Shown in pieces: positions 54,639-62,737 of a stretch of 64,000 nucleotides of DNA (position 1 is the first letter of the stretch; each line of letters opens with the position of its first letter). Position numbers and translations under genes: made by a program. Under the pieces are notes generated by a model, which was not told the DNA's origin, did not search any database, and saw only the letters and a program-made list of their open reading frames with translations. Source of the stretch: UBA168 sp011055275 (GTDB lineage Archaea > Thermoproteota > Thermoprotei_A > Marsarchaeales > UBA168); assembly GCA_046635845.1 (NCBI GenBank), contig JAQQXN010000001.1. The stretch is one strand, 5' to 3'.

Positions 54639-55733
54639 ATGGACTTCGAAATAATCACGAAAGATAGGGGAAGAGATCACCTTCGGCAGCTTTTGGTGAA
54701 CGGGGAGGTCGCGTCTCAGGTTCACGTGATAGATTACGTTATGAACGTTAGATCAACGCAGTTCAAGATGGCCGGATGGGGAGGGGTTGAGACGCGTCCC
54801 GCGTTTCGCAGGAAGGGACTTAGCAAGGTGCTTTTAGAGGATACCGTCAAGTACATGAAAGAAAAAGGCTATGACTTTTCGGTTCTCTTTGGCATTCCAA
54901 ACTATTATCACAGGTTTGCCTTCGCCACATCTCTCATCGACGAGTCAAGGGCAATTGCCCCTTCGATGCCGTGGACAAAAGAAAGCGCTGATGAAGCCGA
55001 GGAGGTCGATGTAGACGAATTCGTGAAAAGCGAAAAAGTCAGGGAGACGTATTCCGAGGTGAACGAGGGCTGGAACGGAACCATACACAGAGACGAGACC
55101 GATTATGAAGTGCTTCTGAAGGCTAAGTACGAGGAGTTCTCCACCTTTACCAGTTCGATTCGCTTCTTGATGGCAGATGAAGGGTACGCCATAATCAGAG
55201 ATGACATGGATAGGGAAGAGACGAGCGTGCTCGAGATAGGGGCAAAAAGCATCTCCTCCTACTTGTCTCTCCTTAAGAGTTCCGCGCAGATCGCTTGGAA
55301 TGCCGGACGGGATCACTTTCATGTAAATGTTCCTCCTGATCATCCGTGCCTTTCCGCGCTCAGGAAACGCGGATATCGTATGGCGTTGTCCTATTCCTTT
55401 GACGCGGGGGCCATGGCAAGGACCGTGAACTTGAAGGAAGTTCTCGAAAAGCTTTCGCGCTACTTTGATGGCCTTTCCTTCTCGGACGGAGAAGAAACGT
55501 ATCGCGTGAAAGGAGGAGAAGTGAGCGAAGGAAAAGATGGCGAGGCGATAACGTTGAGGCCGGGACAAATGGCCCAGATACTTATGGGATATATGAGGGC
55601 TTCTACGGTCGCGGAGTTGCCGGCAAGCGCAGCAAGCGTTCTGGATAGCAGGTTTGGCGAGGCGGTTCCATACATGTGGTGGATCGATCGCTTCCGAGCG
55701 CGGCGGTTTGCGAAAGTTTTTTCAAGAGATTGA
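54639..55733 (+). CDS. Eis-like GNAT N-acetyltransferase
   Basis: 364 residues from ATG 54639, leaderless behind CTTTTAAGC. The first GNAT domain carries GGVETRPAFRRKGLSKVLLE, the acetyl-CoA loop R-x2-G-x-G/S, and YDFSVLFGIPNYYHRFAF, as in Eis-type proteins; a second GNAT-like part and a C-terminal SCP2-like domain (ITLRPGQMAQILMGYM) complete the layout. The family acetylates small amines or aminoglycosides; the substrate here is unknown. The last core motif is MWWIDRF, then a CGA (55695-55697) and a short basic tail. Confidence 0.8.
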   Translation: MDFEIITKDRGRDHLRQLLVNGEVASQVHVIDYVMNVRSTQFKMAGWGGVETRPAFRRKGLSKVLLEDTVKYMKEKGYDFSVLFGIPNYYHRFAFATSLIDESRAIAPSMPWTKESADEAEEVDVDEFVKSEKVRETYSEVNEGWNGTIHRDETDYEVLLKAKYEEFSTFTSSIRFLMADEGYAIIRDDMDREETSVLEIGAKSISSYLSLLKSSAQIAWNAGRDHFHVNVPPDHPCLSALRKRGYRMALSYSFDAGAMARTVNLKEVLEKLSRYFDGLSFSDGEETYRVKGGEVSEGKDGEAITLRPGQMAQILMGYMRASTVAELPASAASVLDSRFGEAVPYMWWIDRFRARRFAKVFSRD

Positions 55734-55839
55734 CAGGCTTCGGCCTTTTTCGTGATCACGGTTTCAGCTCGCTCACGAACGGGATAAGGTTGTCCGGCAA
55801 TCGCGCAAATCTTCGGCCCGCGGCGCGAGGGCATAGCCC

Positions 55840-56826
55840 CTAAGAGCGGGTAACCCCGTATATGGCAAGCACTGCCTCCAGTTCCCTCTTGGCCACGGCG
55901 GGGTCGAAGGGCACGTCGGTTCCCTCCTCCACGCTTTTAATGAAGGCTTCCAGCTCCGCCCTAACCGGATCGTAGCCAGCCACCGGGTACTTCTGCCCGT
56001 TCACCACGAGCCCCCTGTACACGGGCGTGTTCTCGCGGCGCCCCCCTCTGTACTCAGCTCCCTTCACGTTCCTGAGCTCCCCCTGCGGGTCCTCGTAAAG
56101 GCTTCCCGCTTCCCCTACCACCTCGAATTCCGGCAGCGAGGAGGGCGGGTAGCGGTAGCCCCATGAGTAAAAGAGGAGGCCGACGGCACCGCTCTTAAAC
56201 GCGAAAAGCGCGGCGGACGTGTCCTCGCCCTCCATGGTCGTCCCTCCCTTGAGGGCCTTCCCGGTGACCTGGGAGTAATCTCCCCCCAGGCTGAGCATCG
56301 TGTCCACGTAGTGTATGCCGCCATCTATGAGCGCTCCCCCTCCCATCTCGGCGCGCTCCCTCCTCCATCCCGATGCATCGTAAAAGCCCTGGCTCCTGAC
56401 GATCACCGATATGGCGCGGCCTATCGTCCCCTTATCGATCAGCTTCTTTGCCTCAACAACTGAGGGATCGAAGTGCCACTGGTCGGCCACCATGAGCTTC
56501 TTTCCCGTGATCCTGCTGGTCCTTATCATCTCCTCAGCCTCCTCAGCGCTCGTGGCCATGGGCTTCTCGACCACCACGTGCTTTCCCCTCTTCATGGCCT
56601 CGATGGCCACCGGAGCGTGAAGGCTGTGGGGCAAAACTATGTCGACAACGTCAGCATCCGAGGAAAGAGCCTCCTCTATGGAGCCGAATACCCTTTTCAA
56701 CTTGAACTCTGCCCTGAGTTCCTTCACAACGGTGGCATCCCTCTCCATGACGCTCACATCAACCCCGCTCAGCGCCCTTAGGTGAACCCTGCCGTAGCCC
56801 CGGGCGCCCATCACAACTACTTCCAT
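55840..56826 (-). CDS. Gfo/Idh/MocA-family NAD(P)-dependent oxidoreductase
   Basis: About 328 residues from ATG 56826; a TATA-like ACTTAAATT lies about 25 nt upstream, so the longer reading from 56865 is unlikely. Rossmann motif VVMGARGYGRVHLRAL, then VVDIVLPHSLHAPVAIEAMK, the catalytic-Lys motif VVVEKPMA, and GGGALIDGGIHYVDTML with the conserved Asp and His. Oxidises a sugar or polyol. Stands alone. Confidence 0.9.
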   Translation of the reverse strand: MEVVVMGARGYGRVHLRALSGVDVSVMERDATVVKELRAEFKLKRVFGSIEEALSSDADVVDIVLPHSLHAPVAIEAMKRGKHVVVEKPMATSAEEAEEMIRTSRITGKKLMVADQWHFDPSVVEAKKLIDKGTIGRAISVIVRSQGFYDASGWRRERAEMGGGALIDGGIHYVDTMLSLGGDYSQVTGKALKGGTTMEGEDTSAALFAFKSGAVGLLFYSWGYRYPPSSLPEFEVVGEAGSLYEDPQGELRNVKGAEYRGGRRENTPVYRGLVVNGQKYPVAGYDPVRAELEAFIKSVEEGTDVPFDPAVAKRELEAVLAIYGVTRS

Positions 56827-56910
56827 GATGGGGCAAGGCCTCAGGGAATTTAAGTTTGTCGCCATGGGCCTAAACTGAAGAGCTAGGGAGCAAAGGGCTG
56901 GGGTTGACCG

Positions 56911-57387
56911 CTATGGCCTCTCATCTCCCCAGCAGGGACCGCCCATTCCCCAGCCCCTGCCGCCGCCCATGCCCATCCCTCTTCCTCTTCCTCCTCCCAT
57001 TCCCCTTCCCCTCGGTCCTTCTCCGATCTCGGTCGGGGCCGTGACCTCGGGAAGGCTGCCCTGGGCTATGAGGGATATCGCCTGGTCTGCCCTTCCCTCA
57101 AAAGCGTACAGCTTTGCCTTTCCCTTTGCCAGCTTGAACTCGTACTCTCCGAACTCCCTGAGCACCAGCGCGTCCGCCCCCTTGTCCAATATGGCCTTGA
57201 CGGCCCTTATCCCCCTGCGGAGAGGGACGTTTGGGCTCATGTTTGCGGGTCTCTGTATGAAGAGCGCCGGGTTGGCGTACGTTTCGGCCAGCTTGTAGGT
57301 TCCGCCGTCCACCTCGTACACGCGAACCTCCTGAGCGCGTCCCGGAGAGTCAACGTAACCTTCAGTGCACAAAACCGCGACCTTCAA
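56911..57387 (-). CDS. NifX-like protein with Gly/Arg/Met-rich tail
   Basis: 158 residues from TTG 57387, 25-30 nt after a TATA-like ATATAAGC. The first 120 residues are the NifX/NafY-like fold (KVAVLCTEGYVDSPGRAQEV, AILDKGADALVLREFGEYEF), paralogous to 7862-8254. The tail GEGPRGRGMGGGRGRGMGMG and further Gly/Met/Trp repeats is unusual; a metal-binding or RNA-binding role is a guess. Divergent from a winged-helix gene whose protein is equally Gly/Trp-rich, and both share octamer operators. Confidence 0.75.
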   Translation of the reverse strand: MKVAVLCTEGYVDSPGRAQEVRVYEVDGGTYKLAETYANPALFIQRPANMSPNVPLRRGIRAVKAILDKGADALVLREFGEYEFKLAKGKAKLYAFEGRADQAISLIAQGSLPEVTAPTEIGEGPRGRGMGGGRGRGMGMGGGRGWGMGGPCWGDERP

Positions 57388-57391
57388 CTCT

Positions 57392-57489
57392 ATCGGTTAA
57401 CGTGATGCGGGGGCTTATATCGGTTTCCCTTTATCTTTTAACCGATTATCGTGAGGCGATGGCTCTGTCAATTGGTACGAGTAACCGAT
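57392..57489. promoter_or_regulatory. Four TAACCGAT/ATCGGTTA operator-like octamers between divergent genes
   Basis: ATCGGTTA at 57392-57399, ATCGGTTT at 57419-57426, TAACCGAT at 57439-57446 and 57482-57489. The first lies between TATA and start of the NifX-like gene, the second at its TATA box; the fourth is directly upstream of the TATA box TCTTTAAATATA of the winged-helix gene. The symmetric placement suggests one regulator controlling both promoters, possibly the winged-helix protein itself. Confidence 0.7.
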
Positions 57490-57517
57490 ATCTTTAAATA
57501 TATCGACTAAAAGATAT

Positions 57518-57904
57518 ATGGAGAAAATGCCAAGAGGAAGATGCTGGAATTGGTACGGGTGGGGGCCCGGATATGGACCGGCTTACGGACCCGACTACCT
57601 TCCAAGGGGATGGACTGGCCCTGGTCCCCATGGCCTCGGTTTGGGCCTTGGCAGAGGAGGAGGACGTTGGTACGGAGGGCCATGGGGCTTGGGATGGCTG
57701 GTCTACGACGCGCTAAGGGAAGGTCCGAAGAGCGGAAAGGAGATAGCGGACTGGGTGACCTCCAAGTTTCAGGCACCGCTGGTAGCCGACTACCTGACTC
57801 CCTTGCTTGACTGGTGGGTTAGCATCGGGTTCCTCAAGAAGGGCGAGGACGGAAAGTACAGCCTTACTAATACCGCGTTTACCCCCTGGAGGCCCTGGTG
57901 GTAG
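57518..57904 (+). CDS. Winged-helix protein with Gly/Trp/Pro-rich N-terminus
   Basis: 128 residues from ATG 57518, leaderless. Residues 1-65 are an unusual low-complexity Gly/Trp/Tyr/Pro segment (WNWYGWGPGYGPAYGPDYLP). The rest is a PadR-like winged helix (LVYDALREGPKSGKEIADWV; LDWWVSIGFLKKGEDGKYSL). The N-terminal segment may bind metal or a partner, such as the equally Gly-rich NifX-like protein. Probably an autoregulator of the shared intergenic region. Confidence 0.7.
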   Translation: MEKMPRGRCWNWYGWGPGYGPAYGPDYLPRGWTGPGPHGLGLGLGRGGGRWYGGPWGLGWLVYDALREGPKSGKEIADWVTSKFQAPLVADYLTPLLDWWVSIGFLKKGEDGKYSLTNTAFTPWRPWW

Positions 57905-58264
57905 GACCGAAACCGACTTTTTTTAAGTGCAGCGAGCTTCAGGCCATTTAACAAGGCGGGGAGCGCTCATCATCTTGTTTTCGCGCTTACCAGCTAAGCA
58001 GCCTGCTTGATTTACTTAATGCCTCTTCTAGTGCCCTCAGGGCGCTCCTGCGCCCTTTTAGAGCAAACCTGATCGGACTGCAGCTCGCCGCGTGCTCAGC
58101 GATCCGGCTTGGAAACGCCTCCTTTTATCTGAGCAGCGGTTCTAAGTTATCGCTGAGTTACCCCTTAAAGGACCCGGTGAAGTTGTCGGCTATGGGCGCA
58201 TGGGACCCGCGTTCGGGTTGTTCAGGTCGTGCTTTAGAAAGCCCTTAGACCTAAGGCCCAAGCC
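57905..58264. other. 360-bp gap
   Basis: No gene, repeat or RNA supported. It separates two converging units. Confidence 0.4.
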
Positions 58265-58687
58265 CTAGGCATCCCTCGGAGGAAGGGCTCTGGCGCGGGC
58301 TCGGCTTTGTGCGCTTCGTTGTCTTTCCGTTAACCCAAGCATGGCTCCCACAAACATGAGCAGGGAGCCGATCATGAATCCCCACATCAGCGGGAAGGCC
58401 AACACCGCGCCCAAGAGGGCAAGGATTGATCCGACCGTCACGTCAGGCTTATCCTTTCCAAGCATGTAAACGGCCACTGCACCTAGCCCTAGGGCGACCA
58501 GCGCAAAGCCAAGCCAAAAACCGAGCCAAGCGAAGCCGTAGGGGTACGCTCCGCGGTAATATCCCATCATTCCGAAGCCCATCCAGAAGGGCCAGAAAGC
58601 GCCGGCCACCGCTATCAGGACGGCTGCCATCACCTGAAGGGCGTAGCCAGATAGGACAAGCGCGAAAGCAGCCCTCTCGTTGCTCAT
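58265..58687 (-). CDS. Four-helix membrane protein linked to sulfocyanin
   Basis: About 140 residues from ATG 58687, only 5 bp after the sulfocyanin stop, with GGTGAT upstream; a longer reading from 58750 would overlap that gene. Four helices with aromatic- and Gly-rich loops (FWPFWMGFGMMGYYRGAYPY). Its tight coupling to the copper protein suggests a membrane partner in the same electron-transfer chain. No family recognised. Confidence 0.65.
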   Translation of the reverse strand: MSNERAAFALVLSGYALQVMAAVLIAVAGAFWPFWMGFGMMGYYRGAYPYGFAWLGFWLGFALVALGLGAVAVYMLGKDKPDVTVGSILALLGAVLAFPLMWGFMIGSLLMFVGAMLGLTERQRSAQSRARARALPPRDA

Positions 58688-58692
58688 GGCTA

Positions 58693-59427
58693 TCACCTCA
58701 CCACCAGCTGGCCGTACATGCCCATCTCGGCATGACCGGGATAGGTGCAAATGTACCAGTAGCTTCCAGGCTGTACGTGCAACGCGTAGGAGTAGGAGTA
58801 CGCCTGCCCGGTCGAGTAGTCCGCAGGGGGTAGAAATGGGACCATGCCGTAGCCCATCTCGTACGGCATAGCGTTGTAGGGATAAGGAGGAGGTGCCCGC
58901 GTTATCACGAAGTTGTGGTACATGCTGCTGTCCAGGTTGATTGTGGTCAAGTTCACGGTAGATGGCGTCTCGAAAACTATTGTGGGGTCGATAAGGCCAT
59001 CAACGACGAAAACGTCATGGGTTGCGTACGCAGGGGGGACAGCCCCGGTGAGGTTCATGGCCCTTTCGTGGCCCATGGTGAAGATCAGCAGGTTTGCGTT
59101 GGAGGAGTAGACAACAACGGTGTCGTTCGACTGGAAGGCGGCGGTCCCAGGCAAGAGCTGGTGAAGCATTTCCACGGATTGGGAAATGGTGAGCGTCCTG
59201 AAGCCATTACCCGCGTAGAGTTCCCCTCCCATCATCTCAGGCCCCGCCCCAACCGCTGACGGACCATAACCGCCCATCCATCCCCCGTAAGCGGGGTACT
59301 TCCCTCCGTTCAGCTCGCCTGGTGCCCGTGCTGCAAGGTAATTGCCCACGTACGCTGAGGCCATCAGAGAGCCCGCCCCGACTCCAAACAGTAAAATTAC
59401 CGTTATCAAAGCCAATTTACTTTTCAT
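58693..59427 (-). CDS. Sulfocyanin/rusticyanin-like blue copper protein
   Basis: 244 residues. The first 30 are a signal anchor (KLALITVILLFGVGAGSLMA). The type-1 copper ligands are visible: His in MYHNFVITRA, then Cys, His and Met in WYICTYPGHAEMGMYGQLVV. This is the sulfocyanin pattern of acidophilic archaea, an extracytoplasmic electron carrier of iron or sulfur respiration. Leaderless: CGTTTATAC is about 23 nt upstream. Two copies of a 14-bp repeat lie upstream at 59468 and 59522. Confidence 0.85.
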   Translation of the reverse strand: MKSKLALITVILLFGVGAGSLMASAYVGNYLAARAPGELNGGKYPAYGGWMGGYGPSAVGAGPEMMGGELYAGNGFRTLTISQSVEMLHQLLPGTAAFQSNDTVVVYSSNANLLIFTMGHERAMNLTGAVPPAYATHDVFVVDGLIDPTIVFETPSTVNLTTINLDSSMYHNFVITRAPPPYPYNAMPYEMGYGMVPFLPPADYSTGQAYSYSYALHVQPGSYWYICTYPGHAEMGMYGQLVVR

Positions 59428-59432
59428 TTAGT

Positions 59433-60047
59433 TTACCCAAGTATAAACGTTCGGAGCGATTTAGAAATTTCCTGAAACGATTCGAAACGGTTGCGGTGAA
59501 AGCTTGAAAATTCATGAGGGGTTTCCTGAAACGATCGCCCTTTTTGCCTCGCTCCATCTTCCTCGGGCTTTCCTCCGATCACCCAGGGCGCAAGCTCCAC
59601 TAAATTGGTCTTTCCGCTTGGCGTAACCGTGACCACCTTTCTCTGCTGCAGCCTGCTCACCACGCGGTGAGTCTTGAGCCTCGTGAAGCCCGTTTCCCTC
59701 GTTATGTCCTTCTGCAGGCACTTGCCACCGCGCTTTCTTAGGCAGTCCACGACCTTTTTCTCGTCTGGCATGAGAGAGGCGTAAACGGCATCGAGGCCGG
59801 TCTGCGCGCCTTGGGTCTGCCCGCTTGAGACCATCGTGGCCGCGAGGCCGGCCACCCCGAAAACGGCCATCATGGCAATCGCGAAGAAGGAGGCCATTAT
59901 GAGAAACATGGGTAAGTAGTCGCCTCCGTAACTGTACTGCATGAGCTTTCCCATGCTGTAGCCCATGAGGGAAAGCGCGGAGTAGAGCAGCACCAGGAGA
60001 GCTGTCGAGGCCGCGAAGATAAGTGCGAAAACTGTTTGCCTGCGCAT
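59433..60047 (-). CDS. Membrane-anchored winged-helix regulator
   Basis: About 204 residues from ATG 60047. Two N-terminal helices (VFALIFAASTALLVLLYSAL; LPMFLIMASFFAIAMMAVFG) and then a cytoplasmic winged helix (DEKKVVDCLRKRGGKCLQKD, RLKTHRVVSRLQQRKVVTV), the archaeal membrane HTH type. A CGA at 59537-59535 precedes a tail that runs through the repeat-bearing promoter DNA of the sulfocyanin gene, so the true end is probably there. Likely controls the copper-protein operon in response to an envelope or redox signal. Confidence 0.7.
   Translation of the reverse strand: MRRQTVFALIFAASTALLVLLYSALSLMGYSMGKLMQYSYGGDYLPMFLIMASFFAIAMMAVFGVAGLAATMVSSGQTQGAQTGLDAVYASLMPDEKKVVDCLRKRGGKCLQKDITRETGFTRLKTHRVVSRLQQRKVVTVTPSGKTNLVELAPWVIGGKPEEDGARQKGRSFQETPHEFSSFHRNRFESFQEISKSLRTFILG
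59468..59535. promoter_or_regulatory. 14-bp direct repeat upstream of sulfocyanin
   Basis: TTTCCTGAAACGAT at 59468-59481 and 59522-59535, 54 bp apart start to start, i.e. about five helical turns. The first copy lies just upstream of the sulfocyanin TATA box. Candidate operator for the neighbouring membrane winged-helix regulator. Confidence 0.6.
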
Positions 60048-61593
60048 GGATATCCCGCTTACGTTCGTAAGACGCGCGCACGGATAAAAGCGTTGGCCAG
60101 CCTGAGAAGGCGATCGTTGGCTCGGGGGGAGCTTCACCGAACTTGACATGGCGCTTACCTTTACGGCGATGCGTTTTTCGTTCGACGCAGCAGCTCATCT
60201 TTGCCAGATCCCTCTTAAAGGACTGGGCTGCTAGCTTGATGCCCTCTGATATGGTGGGAAACACGTGGGGGGCATCAATGAGGTCCTCAACGGTGAGACC
60301 GCACTTTATCGCCAGCGCTGCTCCGGATATAAGTTCGCCGGCGTTGGGCGCCAACGCATGTGCCCCAACCACCTTGCGGCTGGATGAGTCCACCACGAGC
60401 TTGAAGGCACCCTCGACTTCCCTTGCGATCCTGGCCCTGGGAACCCATGAGAGGTCCAAGAGCCGCGCCTCAGCCGTGCCTGGATAATCGGCCTGAGCAT
60501 AACCCACCGATGCCAGCTGCGGGTCCGTGAAGATCGACCAGGGGAATTGCGCCAAATCTATCTCCTTTTCGGCGTGGTCGTATATGTTCTCGGCGGCTAT
60601 GGCTCCCTCTTTGGCCGCCAAGGCCTCAGCCATTATTCCCTGATCCACCACGTCGCCTGCGGCATAGATCCTCGGATTGCTGGTGGCCATCGTCGGGTGA
60701 ACGCGTACTCCCCTCTCGGAGTAGCGCACGCCCGCTTTTTCGAGCTCTAGTTCCGAGACATTTGGAGACCTACCAGCCGCCACCAGCACTTGGTCCACCT
60801 CCACCTCATTCACATCGCCACCATGGGCAAACCTCAATGACTTTCCGCTTGATGACCTCCCAATTTTTATGACCTCAGCTCCAAGCTCCACGCGTACTCC
60901 CTCAGACCTAAGCACGTGGGCCAAGCGCTCGCTGAGCTCTGGCTCTGCCTTGGGCACCAGCCTTGGGCGCCTCTGGAATATGGTGACGCTTGACCCAAGC
61001 CTGCTCAGCGCTTGTCCAAGCTCGACCGCCACGGCTCCCCCGCCTATGATGGCGAGCCGCTGGGGAAGCGCGTCGAGATCCCACACGGTGTCGCTCGTAA
61101 GGTAACCAGCTTCTCTGAGCCCTGGCACGTCGGGCACCTTGGGCCTGGATCCGGTGGCTATCAGAAAGTTATATCCCTTGAGTCTAAGCCCGGATTCGCG
61201 AACGATCACCTCGTCTTTTCCCGTGAACGAGGCCGTCCCCTCGACTAGCCGAACGTTGTCGTATGCGGCTATCACGTCCTCGTACTTGGAGGTCCTCTCC
61301 GAGGCGACCGCTTCCCTAAGGGAGCCCATAAGCGTAGCGAAGTCCACTTTAGGGCGAATTACCTCAAATCCGGGATACCTTGGATGAGAGGCCCTGTAAG
61401 CGTCCCCTGCCGCCTCTATGAGGTACTTCGAGGGCACGCATCCCACGTTTACGCAGGTCCCACCCAAAGGGCCTTTCCCCACCATAGCTATTGATGCCTG
61501 TCCTGTCGTTATTTCCGATGCCCTTATGGCTGCCGCGAAGGCCGCCGCCCCTCTGCCAATTATGACAAGATCGTAATCGCCTGCCTTACTCAC
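59512..61593 (-). CDS. merA: Mercuric reductase
   Basis: Start GTG 61593 overlaps the merP-like stop by 8 bp. FAD-binding LVIIGRGAAAFAAAIRA, the redox pair GGTCVNVGCVPSKYL, NAD-binding LAIIGGGAVAVELGQAL, AAGDVVDQG, and the C-terminal mercury-binding Cys pair KMSCCVE identify MerA (core about 471 aa, to 60181). MerA proteins end there, but the next codon is CGA (60180-60178) and the frame runs 222 residues over the membrane regulator gene in another frame; that extension is almost certainly meaningless. It lacks an N-terminal HMA domain, which is supplied by the separate gene before it. Confidence 0.92.
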   Translation of the reverse strand: MSKAGDYDLVIIGRGAAAFAAAIRASEITTGQASIAMVGKGPLGGTCVNVGCVPSKYLIEAAGDAYRASHPRYPGFEVIRPKVDFATLMGSLREAVASERTSKYEDVIAAYDNVRLVEGTASFTGKDEVIVRESGLRLKGYNFLIATGSRPKVPDVPGLREAGYLTSDTVWDLDALPQRLAIIGGGAVAVELGQALSRLGSSVTIFQRRPRLVPKAEPELSERLAHVLRSEGVRVELGAEVIKIGRSSSGKSLRFAHGGDVNEVEVDQVLVAAGRSPNVSELELEKAGVRYSERGVRVHPTMATSNPRIYAAGDVVDQGIMAEALAAKEGAIAAENIYDHAEKEIDLAQFPWSIFTDPQLASVGYAQADYPGTAEARLLDLSWVPRARIAREVEGAFKLVVDSSSRKVVGAHALAPNAGELISGAALAIKCGLTVEDLIDAPHVFPTISEGIKLAAQSFKRDLAKMSCCVERKTHRRKGKRHVKFGEAPPEPTIAFSGWPTLLSVRASYERKRDIHAQANSFRTYLRGLDSSPGAALLRAFPHGLQHGKAHAVQLRRRLLTHVSHNGLLLRDCHDGRFRGGRPRGHDGLKRADPRRADRPRCRLRLSHARREKGRGLPKKARWQVPAEGHNEGNGLHEAQDSPRGEQAAAEKGGHGYAKRKDQFSGACALGDRRKARGRWSEAKRAIVSGNPS

Positions 61594-61825
61594 TTTCCTC
61601 GCCCCTGAGCTGAGCTCTATACGGCGACCTGCCTGAGAAAACCGGCAGCCTTTCCAGCTCCTTCGGGTCCACCTTATCTGGGTCAATAAGCACCTCGGCC
61701 CTGCCCTCGCGAAGCGAGACCTTTGCGTCTATGACGCCTGTTCTCTCCCTTAGGCCCTTTGTCACTTTAACTACGCAGTCATCGCAGCTCATTCCAAAAA
61801 CCCTAAGCAAAACTTTTTTCTGCAT
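61586..61825 (-). CDS. Heavy-metal-associated (HMA) protein, MerP-like
   Basis: 79 residues. VFGMSCDDCVVKVTKGLRE carries the C-x2-C metal-binding motif on the first loop of a ferredoxin-like HMA fold; the usual beta-alpha-beta-beta-alpha-beta length is kept. Cytoplasmic here (no signal peptide), so it probably hands Hg(II) to MerA, encoded with an 8-bp overlap. Leaderless from ATG 61825. Confidence 0.88.
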   Translation of the reverse strand: MQKKVLLRVFGMSCDDCVVKVTKGLRERTGVIDAKVSLREGRAEVLIDPDKVDPKELERLPVFSGRSPYRAQLRGEESE

Positions 61826-61839
61826 AATTTAACAAGCCG

Positions 61840-61860
61840 CTTTATTTTTAAGAAATAAAG
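61840..61860. promoter_or_regulatory. Palindromic operator over the mer promoter
   Basis: CTTTATTT TTAAG AAATAAAG is a perfect 8-bp inverted repeat overlapping the TATA box of the merP-merA operon (start 61825). Another half-site AAATAAAG occurs at 61869-61876, nearer the divergent HxlR-type gene. It fits a dimeric winged-helix repressor such as the product of that gene. Confidence 0.7.
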
Positions 61861-61915
61861 TTCATAAAAATAAAGTTGCTTTAAAAGTTTAAAGTCCAGT
61901 AGCCCGGCTATATTT

Positions 61916-62275
61916 ATGTCAGAAGAGGCCTGCATGATTGAGAGCAACGGAAGGCAGATATGCATTTACCCATCGCAGAAGGTCATCCGCGTCCTGGGAA
62001 AGCAGTACACGCTGCTCATAGTTGGGCTTTTGGGCAACAGGGGTGAGCTTGGCTTTAACGACATAGCCAGAGCTGTGGGAAGGCCCAGGGCGAATCTCCT
62101 ATCGCAGAGGCTCCGCGAGCTCGAGGAGGTAGGGCTTGCGAAGCGGCGCATCATACAACAAAGGCCAGTTCGCGTTGCTTACTCGCTTACCGACGCTGGC
62201 CTACAGCTAAGGAAATTACTCATTCCGGTGTTCGAGTGGCTGGAATCAGTTCAAAACAATGACAAGGGCGGGTGA
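61916..62275 (+). CDS. HxlR-family winged-helix regulator of the mer genes
   Basis: 119 residues. YPSQKVIRVLGKQYTLLIVG and FNDIARAVGRPRANLLSQRL then LEEVGLAKRRI match HxlR/DUF24 regulators. Two cysteines near the N-terminus (Cys6 and Cys16, flanking SNGRQI) could sense Hg(II). Divergent from merP-merA across an AT-rich 90-bp region with the palindrome, so it is probably the mercury-responsive repressor; archaeal mer clusters usually use an ArsR-type protein, so this would be a variation. Confidence 0.75.
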   Translation: MSEEACMIESNGRQICIYPSQKVIRVLGKQYTLLIVGLLGNRGELGFNDIARAVGRPRANLLSQRLRELEEVGLAKRRIIQQRPVRVAYSLTDAGLQLRKLLIPVFEWLESVQNNDKGG

Positions 62276-62365
62276 GCTTATCGCGTCAGCGATGGGCTCG
62301 CAGCGGGTATCAGCGGGTTTCTCGGAGGGCAGGTTTTTATCTCCTTGCGCTTTCAAAATCGTAAG

Positions 62366-62737
62366 ATGACAGCGAGGGACGATCCGCGCAAGGCGTTCTA
62401 CATTGGGCTTGGCATAATGTTCGTACTTTTTGGCATCTCCGCGGTGATAGGAGTTCTTTACAGGTATCCCATCAGCGCGACCGCACCTGACTACTTTGGC
62501 TGGATTGGCGGGCTGGCTGGCGTTGCCGTTGCCATGCTATGGGCCATATTCGTGATATGGGCCATATCTTTCTTCTTCAAGTACTTTCCTCATTCCTCAA
62601 GGTATAGGGATTACTGGGCCAGGGATGAAGCACTTGAGATACTGAGAGAGAGGTACGCAAAGGGAGAAATAACGAAGCAGGAGTTTGAACAGATGATGCA
62701 GGACTTGAAGAGGGCGAGGGAAGAGAGCAACAGCTAG
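62366..62737 (+). CDS. Two-helix membrane protein with SHOCT domain
   Basis: About 123 residues from ATG 62366, 25-30 nt after the TATA-like GTTTTTATC. Two membrane helices (AFYIGLGIMFVLFGISAVIG; AMLWAIFVIWAISFFFKYF) and a C-terminal SHOCT motif (EILRERYAKGEITKQEFEQM). Such proteins are common in archaea; function unknown. Confidence 0.75.
   Translation: MTARDDPRKAFYIGLGIMFVLFGISAVIGVLYRYPISATAPDYFGWIGGLAGVAVAMLWAIFVIWAISFFFKYFPHSSRYRDYWARDEALEILRERYAKGEITKQEFEQMMQDLKRAREESNS

Noticed and set aside
59512..60177. C-terminal extension of MerA as a new domain
   Set aside because: It lies over the membrane winged-helix gene in another frame on the same strand, is Arg/His-rich, and follows the natural Cys-Cys end of MerA.
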